Source of the DNA: Pseudomonadota bacterium
GTDB lineage: Bacteria > Pseudomonadota > Gammaproteobacteria > Burkholderiales > Burkholderiaceae_D
Length of the DNA stretch: 32,891 nt
Direction: 5' to 3'
Assembly (NCBI GenBank): GCA_023416415.1
Contig: JAEZHR010000356.1
Coordinates: 1 to 32,891 of the forward strand
Part shown: positions 23,635 to 32,272 of the stretch, piece by piece
Layout: each line of letters starts with the position of its first letter
How positions within the stretch are numbered: position 1 is the first letter of the stretch
The notes under the pieces: generated by a model
What the model was told of the DNA's origin: nothing
The model's database searches: none
Seen by the model: only the letters and a program-made list of their open reading frames with translations
Made by a program: the position numbers and the translations under genes

Positions 23635-24324
23635 TTACTTCTCGGACAGCGCGTATCCTACACTACGCACCGTCCGGATCAGAAAGCCGGCCTCCTTGAG
23701 GGCCTTGCGCAGGCGCAGCACGTGCACGTCGATGGTGCGCTCCTCGATGACGGCGTGATCACCCCAGACCCTGTCAAGCAACTGCCCGCGCGAGTAGACG
23801 CGCTCCGGATTGGCCATCAGGAATTTCAGCAACCGGAACTCGGTCTGGCCGATGTCGATGCGCTCGCCGTTCACCTCTACCACGCACGCCACCGGATCAA
23901 GCTTCACAGGTCCGGCGCGCAGGATGGCAACGACATGCTCAGGACTCTTGCGCCGCAAGAGCGCCCTGATGCGCGAACTGAGTTCACGAGGCGAAAACGG
24001 TTTGGTGATGTAATCGTCAGCCCCCTGGTCGAGGCCGGCAATCTTGTCCTCCTCCAGGCTCTTCGCGGTGAGCATGATGACCGGCAATTGACCGATGTTC
24101 CGATCCGCTCGGATGCGCGCAAGCAACTTGAGACCGCTCTGATCCGGCAGCATCCAGTCCAGCAGTACCAACTGCGGTGTCTCCTGCTGCAGGGCGTCCC
24201 AAGCCTGGCCGGCGGTATTTACGGCGCGCGTATGCCATCCCGAGTCCTTCAGGGAAAACATGATGAGCTGAACAATGGATGGCTCATCTTCGACGATCAG
24301 GATCGTGATCTTGTCGCCCGCCAT
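23635..24324 (-). CDS. phoB: phosphate-regulon response regulator PhoB
   Basis: 229 residues, the same as E. coli PhoB. Receiver domain (about 6-120): acidic Glu12-Asp13, phospho-acceptor Asp56 (LVLLDWMLP), Thr86 and Lys108 (YITKPFSPREL). The OmpR-type winged helix follows (about 135-229) with the recognition helix region ERTIDVHVLRLRKAL and the end VRSVGYALSEK. It binds Pho boxes such as the one upstream of pstS. The start ATG at 24324 has little ribosome-site signal; the frame is open 34 codons further up, but without ATG, GTG or TTG. It follows phoU after 147 bases, which lack an obvious Pho box. Confidence 0.97.
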   Translation of the reverse strand: MAGDKITILIVEDEPSIVQLIMFSLKDSGWHTRAVNTAGQAWDALQQETPQLVLLDWMLPDQSGLKLLARIRADRNIGQLPVIMLTAKSLEEDKIAGLDQGADDYITKPFSPRELSSRIRALLRRKSPEHVVAILRAGPVKLDPVACVVEVNGERIDIGQTEFRLLKFLMANPERVYSRGQLLDRVWGDHAVIEERTIDVHVLRLRKALKEAGFLIRTVRSVGYALSEK

Positions 24325-24471
24325 TGACTCTAGCCCGGGTACTTCACAGAAGCGCGCAATGATGGAGTGCGCATTGCGAGGAAACCCATGCTCCTCCAGC
24401 CGCGCAGGCAGGTCAACCGCAGCGGATCACGCCCGCGTGAACCAAATATCCGGCAATCACGTGACGACATC

Positions 24472-25212
24472 TCAAGCGCCGGGCTGTTCTGATGAAATAT
24501 CCGGTCTGGGCCAGCTGCCCGATCCGGCGATGGCCGTAGCCGTGTGACGGATGTCCTGCCCCTTGACCACGTAGATCACGTATTCGGCGATGTTCTTCGC
24601 GTGGTCACCGATGCGCTCGATCGCCTTGGCAGCCCAAAGGGTGTCGAGGGCTGCCGAGATCGTGCGCGGATCTTCCATCATGAAAGTGATCATGGTGCGC
24701 AGCACGGAACGGAACTCGTGGTCGACAGCCTCGTCACCGGCGATGATCCGCATTGCCTGTTCGTCGTCCAGACGCGCGAAGGCATCCAGCGCATCGTGCA
24801 GCAGCACGCGTGTAGAGGCCGCCATGACCCGGATCGTTTCGTAGGGATTGAGCGAGCCCACGGGCCCACGCGCGCGCAGGCTCTTGGCCGTACGTGCGAT
24901 CTTGGTCGCTTCGTCGCCGACACGCTCCAGGTCCGTGATGACCTTCAGTGTTGCGATCACGTTGCGCAGATCGTTTGCAGCCGGTTGACGCTTGACGATC
25001 AGGTGGCTGCAGGTGTCGTCGAGCGCCACTTCGAGGCGGTTGACTTCTTCGTCCTTCCTGATCAAGTCGTCGGCGAGCACGGCGTCGCCGCTTTGCACGC
25101 ACTCAACGGCTTCCTTGAACAGGCTCTCGACCAGACCGCCCATCAGCAACACCTTGGAGCGGATCGCTTCGAGATCCATGTCGTACTGTTTGGATGAATG
25201 ATCGCCTGGCAT
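24472..25212 (-). CDS. phoU: phosphate signalling protein PhoU
   Basis: 246 residues. Cytoplasmic negative regulator that links the Pst transporter to PhoR. Two repeated three-helix bundles, each with the metal-binding E/DxxxD-type motif: TDLERVGDEATKIAR in the first and KAIERIGDHAKNIAEYVIY in the second. An in-frame TTG at 25248 overlaps the pstB stop, but the ATG at 25212 has AGGAGA six to seven bases upstream and is chosen. A C-terminal tail (about 25 residues, SGSWPRPDISSEQPGA) goes beyond the core fold. It is 32 bases after pstB in the operon. Confidence 0.96.
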   Translation of the reverse strand: MPGDHSSKQYDMDLEAIRSKVLLMGGLVESLFKEAVECVQSGDAVLADDLIRKDEEVNRLEVALDDTCSHLIVKRQPAANDLRNVIATLKVITDLERVGDEATKIARTAKSLRARGPVGSLNPYETIRVMAASTRVLLHDALDAFARLDDEQAMRIIAGDEAVDHEFRSVLRTMITFMMEDPRTISAALDTLWAAKAIERIGDHAKNIAEYVIYVVKGQDIRHTATAIAGSGSWPRPDISSEQPGA

Positions 25213-25244
25213 CGCGCTATCTCCTGTTTCCGTTTTCTCGCCGC

Positions 25245-26006
25245 TCAACCGAAGCGGCCGGTGATGTAATCCTGGGTTTCCTTCTTGCCCGGATTCATGA
25301 AAATCTGGTCGGTTACGCCAAACTCAACCAGCTCCCCCAGATACATGTACGCAGTGTAATCCGAGCAACGCGCAGCCTGTTGCATGTTGTGCGTGACGAT
25401 GGTGATCGTGTAATCCTCTTTCAGCTCGGCGATCAGTTCCTCGATCTTGGCCGTGGAAATCGGATCCAGCGCAGAAGTCGGTTCGTCCAGCAGCAGCACG
25501 TCGGGCTTGACGGCCACGCTGCGAGCAATGCACAAGCGTTGCTGCTGGCCGCCCGAGAGCGACAGACCGCTCTTCTGCAGCTTGTCCTTCACCTCGGTCC
25601 AGAGCGCGGCTTTCTTCAATGCCCATTCGACACGCTCGTCCATCTCGCCGCGCGACAGGTTTTCGTACAGCCGCACGCCGAAGGCGATGTTCTCGTAGAC
25701 CGACATCGGAAACGGGGTCGGCTTCTGGAACACCATGCCCACCTTGGCGCGCAGCACGTTGACATCCTGGCCCGGCGCGAGGATGTTGCGCCCGTTGTAG
25801 ATGATGTGTCCTTCCGCACGCTGCCCCGGATACAGGTCATACATGCGGTTGAGCGTGCGCAGCAACGTGGACTTGCCGCAGCCGGACGGGCCGATGAAGG
25901 CCGTCACCTTCTTTTCGTAGATGTTGAGACTGACATTCTTCAGGCCCTGGAAATTGCCGTAGAAGAAATTGAGATTCGAGATTTCGAGCGTGGCCTTGCC
26001 GGTCAT
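25245..26006 (-). CDS. pstB: phosphate ABC transporter ATP-binding protein PstB
   Basis: 253 residues, the usual length. Powers phosphate import. Walker A is GPSGCGKST (39-47), Q-loop MVFQKPTPFPMSVYENIAFG, signature LSLSGGQQQRLCIARS, Walker B VLLLDEPTSALDP and switch His in IVTHNMQQAARCSD. The FQKP and THNMQQA segments are specific to PstB. The ATG at 26006 has AAGG seven bases upstream and starts 21 bases after the pstA stop. Confidence 0.98.
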   Translation of the reverse strand: MTGKATLEISNLNFFYGNFQGLKNVSLNIYEKKVTAFIGPSGCGKSTLLRTLNRMYDLYPGQRAEGHIIYNGRNILAPGQDVNVLRAKVGMVFQKPTPFPMSVYENIAFGVRLYENLSRGEMDERVEWALKKAALWTEVKDKLQKSGLSLSGGQQQRLCIARSVAVKPDVLLLDEPTSALDPISTAKIEELIAELKEDYTITIVTHNMQQAARCSDYTAYMYLGELVEFGVTDQIFMNPGKKETQDYITGRFG

Positions 26007-26027
26007 TGGATACCTTGGTCGGTCAGG

Positions 26028-26876
26028 TTAGGACGATACTTTCTGGCGGAACAGCGTGCGTGACAGGATGTTGAGCAGGAGCACGCTGAAGGTGATCAGC
26101 AATGCACCGCCCCATGCCAGCGAGCGCCAGTTGTCGTAAGGACTCATCGCGAACTGGAAGATCACCACCGGCAGGTTGGCCATGGGGGCGTTCATGTCGG
26201 CGCTGAAGAACTGGTTGTTCAAGGCTGTGAACAGCAGCGGCGCGGTCTCACCCGAAATGCGGGCCACGGCCAACAGGACGCCGGTCACGACACCCGCCTT
26301 CACTGCACGCAGACGTACCATCGTCGCCACCTTCCAGCGCGGCGCGCCGAGGGCAAAGGCTGCCTCGCGCAGGCTGGAGGGGACAAGCTTGAGCATGTTG
26401 TCGGTCGTGCGCACGACCACGGGAATGGCGATCAGCGAAATCGCAAAGGTGCCCGCCCAGCCGGAGAAGTGCTTGACGTTGGCAACATAGATCGCATACA
26501 CAAACAGGCCGATCACGATCGATGGCGCGGACAGCATGATGTCGGTAACGAAGCGCGTGATCTGGGCCAGCCAGCTCTCCTCGCCGTACTCGGCAAGATA
26601 GACGCCGGCCAGGATGCCGATCGGCGTACTGATGAGCGTCGAGGCACCGACCATCAGCAGGCTGCCGACGATGGCGTTCAACAGGCCGCCGCCATCGCTG
26701 CCCGGTGCCGGGGTGCTCTCGGTGAACATCGCGAAGCTCAACGCACCGAAACCCTTGATCAGCAGCGTCAGCAGAATCCAGGCAAGGAAGAACAGACCGA
26801 TCGCCATCGCGAAGATGGACAGCCCGATGCCGATACGGTGCCGCAACAGGCGGCTGCGATAGACGGGATTCATCAT
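26028..26876 (-). CDS. pstA: phosphate ABC transporter permease PstA
   Basis: 282 residues, inner membrane. About six membrane helices, the first at about 15-40 (IGLSIFAMAIGLFFLAWILL). The permease signature that docks on PstB is ALGAPRWKVATMVRLRAVKA. Also typical: TDIMLSAPSIVIGLFVYAIY and ARISGETAPLLFTALNNQFF. The open frame continues upstream to 27446 inside pstC, but the ATG at 26876 overlaps the pstC stop by four bases (ATGA) and has GAAGGA upstream, a clear coupled start; a second ATG follows immediately at 26873. Confidence 0.97.
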   Translation of the reverse strand: MMNPVYRSRLLRHRIGIGLSIFAMAIGLFFLAWILLTLLIKGFGALSFAMFTESTPAPGSDGGGLLNAIVGSLLMVGASTLISTPIGILAGVYLAEYGEESWLAQITRFVTDIMLSAPSIVIGLFVYAIYVANVKHFSGWAGTFAISLIAIPVVVRTTDNMLKLVPSSLREAAFALGAPRWKVATMVRLRAVKAGVVTGVLLAVARISGETAPLLFTALNNQFFSADMNAPMANLPVVIFQFAMSPYDNWRSLAWGGALLITFSVLLLNILSRTLFRQKVSS

Positions 26877-27874
26877 GTCTTGGTTCCTTCCCGGCGCGAC
26901 ATGCCAATCAGCATGAACTTCGCTGCCGACAGGACGATAAAGGTAATCACGAACAGGATCAGGCCGAGCGCGAACAATGCGGACAGGTGCAGCTCGGTCG
27001 CGGCTTCGGCGAATTCGTTGGCAAGCGTCGATGCGATGCTGTTGCCTGGTGCGAATAGCGACCAGGACAGGTGGTGCGCGTTGCCGATCACGAAGGTCAC
27101 GGCCATGGTTTCGCCGAGCGCACGACCCAGACCAAGCATCACGCCGCCGACCACCCCGGTACGCGTATAGGGAAGCACAATCTTGCGTACCACTTCCCAC
27201 TTCGTGCAGCCCAAGCCGTAGGCGGACTCCTTCAGCACTGCAGGCACGATCTCGAAAACGTCGCGCATGACCGAAGCGATGAAGGGAATGATCATCACCG
27301 CCAGGATCAGACCGGCGGTCAGGATGCCGATTCCCATCATGGGGCCGGAGAACAGATGTCCGATCAGCGGCAGCTGGCCAAGCGTGCCTTCCAGCGCGGG
27401 CTGAATGTAGTCGGCAAACAGCGGGGCGAAGATGAACAGGCCCCACATGCCATAGATGATCGAGGGAACGCCAGCCAGCAACTCGACCGCCGTGCCGAGC
27501 GGCCGCTTGAGGCTGCTCGGGCAGATCTCGGTCAGGAAGACCGCGATACCGAAGCTGATCGGAAAGGCAACCAGAAGCGCAATGATCGAAGTGGCAAGCG
27601 TGCCGACGATGGCGATCAATGCACCGTACTGGTCATTGACCGGGTCCCATTCGACGGTAGTCACGAAGGCCGGCCCGAATTCCTTGAAGGCCGGCCAGGC
27701 GCCGATCATCAGGGAGGCGATAATACCGAGCAAAACGAACAAGACACTCAACGCGAAGATGAGCGTGATCTTGTGAAACAGGAAATCCTGGACGCGTTGC
27801 TTGCGTACCGTGAACAGAAGTGCACGATGAGCGGCCGACTGGTCCGGGCTGTCAGCGGAAGAGGCTTGAGTCAC
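26873..27874 (-). CDS. pstC: phosphate ABC transporter permease PstC
   Basis: 333 residues, inner membrane partner of PstA. A cytoplasmic N-terminus of about 35 residues is followed by about six helices (for example ITLIFALSVLFVLLGIIASL). Typical segments: ELLAGVPSIIYGMWGLFIFA, SAYGLGCTKWEVVRKIVLPY (docking loop) and GLGRALGETMAVTFVIGNAH. The start appears to be GTG at 27874 with little ribosome-site signal; no suitable ATG lies before the first helix. A hairpin in the 119-base gap after pstS may lower its expression compared with pstS. Confidence 0.96.
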   Translation of the reverse strand: MTQASSADSPDQSAAHRALLFTVRKQRVQDFLFHKITLIFALSVLFVLLGIIASLMIGAWPAFKEFGPAFVTTVEWDPVNDQYGALIAIVGTLATSIIALLVAFPISFGIAVFLTEICPSSLKRPLGTAVELLAGVPSIIYGMWGLFIFAPLFADYIQPALEGTLGQLPLIGHLFSGPMMGIGILTAGLILAVMIIPFIASVMRDVFEIVPAVLKESAYGLGCTKWEVVRKIVLPYTRTGVVGGVMLGLGRALGETMAVTFVIGNAHHLSWSLFAPGNSIASTLANEFAEAATELHLSALFALGLILFVITFIVLSAAKFMLIGMSRREGTKT

Positions 27875-27921
27875 GTTCGATGGGACGGTCAGGGGAATCT
27901 GCCGGTCAGGAAATTGGATTG

Positions 27922-27956
27922 CGCCCGAATATTATCCGAAGATGACTTTCCGGGCG
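27922..27956 (-). promoter_or_regulatory. hairpin in the pstS-pstC gap
   Basis: CGCCCGAA (27922-27929) pairs with TTCCGGGCG (27948-27956) with one bulged base and an 18-base loop. There is no T run, so it is not a full terminator. In many bacteria such hairpins protect the abundant pstS message and reduce reading into pstC. Confidence 0.5.
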
Positions 27957-27993
27957 AAAATCCTTGCTGCGAATCGACAGAAGTTCCTTGTTC

Positions 27994-29040
27994 TTATTTC
28001 CAGAGCGGCTGGCCGTCCGCGCCCTTCAATTGCGACTTCCAGGCCGAATGGACCAGCTTCACAACTTCATCCGGCAAGGCCACATAGTCGAGCTCGGAGG
28101 CCATCTTGTCGCCGTTCTTGAACGACCAGTCGAAGAACTTCAGCACTTCGGCACCCTTGGCTGCATTGGCCTGCTCCTTGTGCATCAGGATGAACGAGGC
28201 GGCAGTGATCGGCCAGCTGCTCTTGCCCGGTGCATCGGTAAGAATCACACCGAAGCCTGGGGTGTTGGTCCAGTCGGCACTTGCCGCGGCAGCCTGGAAG
28301 CTGGCCTCGTCCGGCTGCACGAACTGCCCTTCGCGATTGCGCATCTGGGCGTGGGCGATGTTGTTGCGCTTGGCGTAGGCGTATTCGACATAGCCGATCG
28401 CGTTGCGGATGCGCTGCACGTTCGCGGCGACGCCTTCGTTGCCCTTGCCGCCGATACCGGTGACCCACTTAACAGCCGTGCCGGAACCGATCTTCTGCTT
28501 GAATTCAGGGCTGACCTTGGCCAGATAGTCAGTGAACTGATAGGTCGTGCCGGAACCATCGGAACGATAGACCGGGTTGATCGACGAGGACGGCAACTTC
28601 AGGTCCGGGTTGAGCTGTGCAATCTCGGGGGCATTCCACTTCGTGATCTTGCCGGTGTAGATGCCGCTCAGGACTTCGCCGGACAGGCGCAGCTGGCCCG
28701 GTGCCACGCCAGCCAGATTCACAATCGGCACGACGCCGCCCATGATGGCCGGGAGCTGCATCAGGCCGGACGCTTTCAGATCATCCGCCTTGAGCGGCAT
28801 GTCGGAGGCACCGAAGTCGACCGTTCCGGCCTTGATCTGCTTGATGCCGCCACCCGAACCGATCGACTGGTAGTTCAGGCTCACATTGGTGGCACGCTTG
28901 TAGGCTTCGGCCCACTTGGCATAGAGCGGGTATGGGAAAGTCGCCCCGGCTCCCGTGATCTGCTGCGCGCCCACTGAGGCCGCAAATGTCATGGCCGCTG
29001 CACCCAGCGCAGCCGATTTCAGGAATTTATTCAGTCGCAT
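27994..29040 (-). CDS. pstS: periplasmic phosphate-binding protein PstS
   Basis: 348 residues. Captures phosphate in the periplasm and hands it to PstCA. Signal peptide 1-25 (LKSAALGAAAMTFAASVGA, then QQ). The mature part begins ITGAGATFPYPLYAKWAEAY, the PstS hallmark. Phosphate-contacting segments include GSGGGIKQI, DFGASDMPL and RSDGSGTTYQFTDYL. The ATG at 29040 has AAGGAG five to six bases upstream. It is the first gene of the pst-pho operon, directly behind a Pho box. Confidence 0.98.
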   Translation of the reverse strand: MRLNKFLKSAALGAAAMTFAASVGAQQITGAGATFPYPLYAKWAEAYKRATNVSLNYQSIGSGGGIKQIKAGTVDFGASDMPLKADDLKASGLMQLPAIMGGVVPIVNLAGVAPGQLRLSGEVLSGIYTGKITKWNAPEIAQLNPDLKLPSSSINPVYRSDGSGTTYQFTDYLAKVSPEFKQKIGSGTAVKWVTGIGGKGNEGVAANVQRIRNAIGYVEYAYAKRNNIAHAQMRNREGQFVQPDEASFQAAAASADWTNTPGFGVILTDAPGKSSWPITAASFILMHKEQANAAKGAEVLKFFDWSFKNGDKMASELDYVALPDEVVKLVHSAWKSQLKGADGQPLWK

Positions 29041-29091
29041 GTCTGCTCCTTCGGTTGTCTACCAAGAAATGACAGGGCGAACTCTATCCGA

Positions 29092-29113
29092 GAAATATGA
29101 CAGCTTCGTGACA
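29092..29113 (-). promoter_or_regulatory. Pho box upstream of pstS
   Basis: On the minus strand TGTCACGAAGC is directly followed by TGTCATATTTC, two 11-base repeats with the PhoB-binding core TGTCA. It ends 51 bases before the pstS start. A -10-like GATAGAGT follows about four bases after, as expected where a Pho box replaces the -35 element. A further TGTCATTTCTT half-site lies at 29074-29064, out of register. It implies activation by phosphorylated PhoB under phosphate starvation. Confidence 0.85.
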
Positions 29114-29172
29114 CAGACTGCCGGCACTGAATTAAAGTGCCGGGCGAAACGAAGCATGCCTCCCGGGAACGC

Positions 29173-29823
29173 TTACTTGGTCCCGAACAGGCGGTCGCCG
29201 GCGTCTCCCAGGCCCGGCAGGATATAGGCATTGGAGTCCAGCCCCTCGTCCAGCGAGGCCACATAGAGCTTTACGTCCGGATGCCCATCCTGGAACACTT
29301 GCACGCCTTGCGGCGCAGCCACCAGGGCCAGGAACAGGATGCGCTCGGCAGGCACACCCCGCCTTTTCAGCACATCGATTGCATGCACGGCAGAGTTGCC
29401 AGTTGCGACCATCGGGTCGCACAGGATGAAGGTGCGCTCGTGCAGATCAGGCAGACGCACCAGGTACTCGACCGGTTCGTGCGTATCGTGATCGCGATAG
29501 ACCCCGATGTGGCCCACCCGTGCAGAAGGAATCAGGTCCAGCAGGCCGTCGCTCATGCCGATACCTGCGCGCAGCACCGGCACGATGGCCAGTTTGCGCC
29601 CGGCGATTACGGGCGCGTCCATCGGCTGCATCGGCGTTTCGATGCGGCGTGTGGTCAACGGCAGGTCGCGCGTGACCTCGTAGCCCATCAGCAGCGTCAG
29701 TTCGCGCAACAACTGCCGAAACGTACGGGTCGAGGTTTCCTTGTCGCGCATGTAGGTCAGCTTGTGCTGGATTAGCGGATGATCAAGGATGTAGAGATTG
29801 GGGAAGCGGGGATCCTGTTTCAT
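29173..29823 (-). CDS. upp: uracil phosphoribosyltransferase
   Basis: Pyrimidine salvage: uracil plus PRPP gives UMP plus pyrophosphate, in the cytoplasm. 216 residues; E. coli Upp has 208. Visible: HPLIQHKLTYMRDKETSTRT and FRQLLRELTLLMGYE at the N-terminus, VPVLRAGIGMSDGLL, the PRPP loop ILCDPMVATGNSAVHAI, and the uracil-binding end YILPGLGDAGDRLFGTK. The ATG at 29823 has no marked ribosome site. It is followed by the pstS promoter, with the 29114-29172 stretch showing no clear terminator. Confidence 0.98.
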   Translation of the reverse strand: MKQDPRFPNLYILDHPLIQHKLTYMRDKETSTRTFRQLLRELTLLMGYEVTRDLPLTTRRIETPMQPMDAPVIAGRKLAIVPVLRAGIGMSDGLLDLIPSARVGHIGVYRDHDTHEPVEYLVRLPDLHERTFILCDPMVATGNSAVHAIDVLKRRGVPAERILFLALVAAPQGVQVFQDGHPDVKLYVASLDEGLDSNAYILPGLGDAGDRLFGTK

Positions 29824-29862
29824 GGGGCGGGCCGGGTTTGGGATGGCAGGAGTTTACTCCGA

Positions 29863-31095
29863 TCAAAGCACCTGCGAGAGCGCATGCAGAACCAGACCGA
29901 CAAGACCACCGACGATGGTGCCATTGATGCGTATGTACTGCAGGTCAGGCCCCACCTGCAGCTCCAGCTTGCGCGTCATCGTCTCGGCGTCCCATTGGCG
30001 GATCACGCGCGCGACCAGATCCGCGATGGTTTCGCGGCGCGCCACGATGGCTTCGGTTGCGCGGATGCGTATCCATTGGTTGAGCTTGGTGCGTACCCGC
30101 TCGTCGCGCAGCAGGTCACGCCCAAGCGCGTTCAATGCCGTGTCCATCCTTGCGCCGAGTACCGAATCCTCGGCACGCGCCTCCGCCTGCAAACGCGCCT
30201 TCAGGTCATGCCAAAGATCAAGCGAAAAATCGCGCACCACCGGATGCGACAGGATCTCGTGCAGCGCCTTGTGCATCCGGGCCTCGAATTCCGGCGTTTC
30301 ACGCAATTGCACGATGAAATCTTCAACCAGGTGCTGGAAGCGCATGCGCCATTCGCTGTCTTCCTCGCGCATTTCGGCCAGCGTACTTTCCACGGCCTCG
30401 ATCAGACGCCGGAACAGACGCTCATCGATTGCCTTGGGCAACCAACGGGGACTGTTCTCGTGCACTTTCCATCGAATGTAGTCACGATTCTGCTCCAGCC
30501 CGCGTGCGGCCATTTCGATCATGCGATCGAACAGGGCCTGATGATGGCGATTGCTGACCAGCAGGGTCAGCAACTCGGCCGCCAGCGGCGCCAGTTGCAC
30601 GTTCTTCCCGATGTCGGCCAGCCGGTTCTGGATGAACATGCGCACATCCTCATCCTCGATCACTTGCGTCAGGGCAGGCAGCGCTCCCAGAATCTGGCGC
30701 GAAACGGTACGGCTGTTGCCCGGTTCGGCCAGCCAGCCGGCCGCCGCCCCGGCGAAATCGAAATGACGCAGTTCCTCGCGGATGATTTCCTGGGTCATGA
30801 AGTTGTGCTCCAGAAAATCGGAAAGCCCCTCGCCGATGCGGTCCTTGTTGCGAGGAATGATGGCGGTATGCGGAATCGGCAGCCCGAAGGGAGAACGAAA
30901 AAGTGCCGTCACGGCAAACCAGTCGGCCAGCGCGCCAACCATGGCAGCCTCCGCGAATGCCGTCACGAACGACAGTGCCGGCCAGGTCGCTTCCATGGAA
31001 CGTGAAGCGACGAACAGGAGCGCCATCGCGACCAGCAGGCCGGTGGCCAGCCTGCGCGTTCTTTCGAGATTTCGGGCCGTTGCCTGCTCGGACAT
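29863..31095 (-). CDS. DUF445-family membrane protein
   Basis: 410 residues. Membrane segments near the N-terminus (about 16-34, LATGLLVAMALLFVAS; and about 40-65, ALSFVTAFAEAAMVGALADW) and one at the very C-terminus (TIVGGLVGLVLHAL). Between them lies a long helical region. Signature pieces of DUF445 (YjiN-like): GALADWFAVTALFRSPFGLP, IPHTAIIPRNKDRIGEGLSD and QYIRINGTIVGGLVG at the end. The frame is open upstream to 31245, but the ATG at 31095 fits family length. Function is unknown; an envelope role is a guess. It lies 39 bases upstream of upp and may share a transcript. Confidence 0.9.
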   Translation of the reverse strand: MSEQATARNLERTRRLATGLLVAMALLFVASRSMEATWPALSFVTAFAEAAMVGALADWFAVTALFRSPFGLPIPHTAIIPRNKDRIGEGLSDFLEHNFMTQEIIREELRHFDFAGAAAGWLAEPGNSRTVSRQILGALPALTQVIEDEDVRMFIQNRLADIGKNVQLAPLAAELLTLLVSNRHHQALFDRMIEMAARGLEQNRDYIRWKVHENSPRWLPKAIDERLFRRLIEAVESTLAEMREEDSEWRMRFQHLVEDFIVQLRETPEFEARMHKALHEILSHPVVRDFSLDLWHDLKARLQAEARAEDSVLGARMDTALNALGRDLLRDERVRTKLNQWIRIRATEAIVARRETIADLVARVIRQWDAETMTRKLELQVGPDLQYIRINGTIVGGLVGLVLHALSQVL

Positions 31096-31201
31096 GCATG
31101 CTGTGCGCTTGGACTCTGAGTTGTTTCGAGCCGGCCATCGCGCCGTCGGTTCACACCTGACAACACCGCTCTGCCCCAGCGACCGCAGAAATTGGCCTGC
31201 C

Positions 31202-31972
31202 TCAATGACGACGCAGCATGTTCCAGCTGACGCCCAGGCGCACATCGGTTTTCAGTTCCAGCAGCGAACGCGAGAGAAAGGCGGCCTCACGCCCGGCCCG
31301 CAGGCGCTGCCCTAGGGGATCGAGCAGCACACCGGGGCCGGCCATCACGCCCTCCAGGTCGTCGCAGGCAGCAAGCAGGCGCGCCGCCGTCTTCTGCCCG
31401 ATCTTCGGAATGCCGGGCACGCCGTCGGCCGGATTGCCGACCAAGGCCAGCAGATCTGCAAGCTTTTCAGGCGGGACGCCGAAACGCTGCTCCACCCACT
31501 CTCGGTCGTGCCACTCACCCTTGAAGTGATCCCAGATGCGCGCCCCCCGGGCAATCAGGAAATGCAGCTTCCTGTCCGCGCCCGCCACGACCGCCTCCCC
31601 GCGTTGCTCCTGCATCCAGCGCAGCACGGCTGTGGCAATCACATCATCGGTTTCAACGCCTTGCACCGCGACCGGATGCAAGCCCAGCCGCTCAAGCGCG
31701 TGATGCAAGTCGGGCAGGCGTTCGGCCAGCACATGCGGCAATGGCTTGTGCTGCTGACGATAGGCCGGATGGATGGCGTGGCGCCAATTGAGACCGCCAG
31801 CGTCGAAGGCAGGCAGGACATGGGTCGGCGTCTGCGTCTCCAGCAGGCGCCGGAACGAAGCCGCGGCATTACGGACGGCGATTTCCGCCTTCTCCGGCGT
31901 ATCCGCCTCAGGACTGGCTTCGTAGACACGGCGCAGGATGTGAAGGCCGTCGATGGCAAGCAGCGTACCCAT
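31202..31972 (-). CDS. 5'-3' exonuclease, PIN/H3TH type (Xni-like)
   Basis: 256 residues, a stand-alone version of the 5' nuclease domain of DNA polymerase I, similar in size to E. coli Xni (251). The start MGTLLAIDGLHILRRVYEAS has the first metal-binding Asp; VETDDVIATAVLRWM has further acidic residues, and AGADRKLHFLI and IWDHF follow. The helix-3-turn-helix DNA grip is LLALVGNPADGVPGIPKIGQ, then KTAARLLAA. I take the ATG at 31972, three to four residues before the core as in Xni; one at 31981 and an open frame to 32041 are alternatives, and none has a good ribosome site. Role: flap or RNA-primer processing. The 106 bases to the DUF445 gene show no feature. Confidence 0.9.
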   Translation of the reverse strand: MGTLLAIDGLHILRRVYEASPEADTPEKAEIAVRNAAASFRRLLETQTPTHVLPAFDAGGLNWRHAIHPAYRQQHKPLPHVLAERLPDLHHALERLGLHPVAVQGVETDDVIATAVLRWMQEQRGEAVVAGADRKLHFLIARGARIWDHFKGEWHDREWVEQRFGVPPEKLADLLALVGNPADGVPGIPKIGQKTAARLLAACDDLEGVMAGPGVLLDPLGQRLRAGREAAFLSRSLLELKTDVRLGVSWNMLRRH

Positions 31973-32099
31973 GGGCTGCATGATACGGCCAGCCGAGGCA
32001 ATGAGAAACTGACAAGCGAAAAATCGGCCTGGCCGGCGCAACGAACGGACGCAGCAGGCCAGCCGCCCGCCGCCCCCAGACGCAGGAAGCGAATGCCCG

Positions 32100-32131
32100 A
32101 AAAAAAACCCGCGACGTGGTCTGTCGCGGGT
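32100..32131 (-). terminator. intrinsic terminator after tRNA-Ser
   Basis: ACCCGCGAC (32107-32115) and GTCGCGGGT (32123-32131), a perfect 9-base stem with a 7-base loop. On the minus strand eight T follow (32107-32100, first one in the stem). On the plus strand CTTTTT follows, so it could act both ways; the minus-strand tRNA transcript is the evident user. Confidence 0.9.
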
Positions 32132-32169
32132 CTTTTTCTGACAGACCTTACGGGCCTGTCACGCCATTC

Positions 32170-32259
32170 TGGCGGAAAGGGAGGGATTCGAACCCTCGAT
32201 ACGCTTGCACGTATACTGGATTTCGAGTCCAGCGCATTCGACCACTCTGCCACCTTTCC
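32170..32259 (-). tRNA. tRNA-Ser (anticodon CGA, reads UCG)
   Basis: A 90-base class II tRNA including encoded CCA. Acceptor arms GGAAAGG and CCTTTCC with discriminator G, D-arm GCAGAGTGGTCGAATGC, anticodon arm CTGGA-CTCGAAA-TCCAG with anticodon CGA, a long variable arm (TATACGTGCAAGCGTATC) typical of serine tRNAs, and T-arm GAGGG-TTCGAAT-CCCTC. It sits just downstream of seryl-tRNA synthetase on the same strand and has its own promoter and terminator. Confidence 0.98.
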
Positions 32260-32272
32260 GGTATTCGGTCGA

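Noticed and set aside
22525..24327. A 600-residue plus-strand open frame
   Set aside because: It is antisense to phoR and phoB, whose kinase and regulator motifs are complete.
26877..27446. A 190-residue upstream extension of pstA
   Set aside because: It lies inside pstC in another frame; the ATGA overlap at 26876 with a ribosome site marks the true start.
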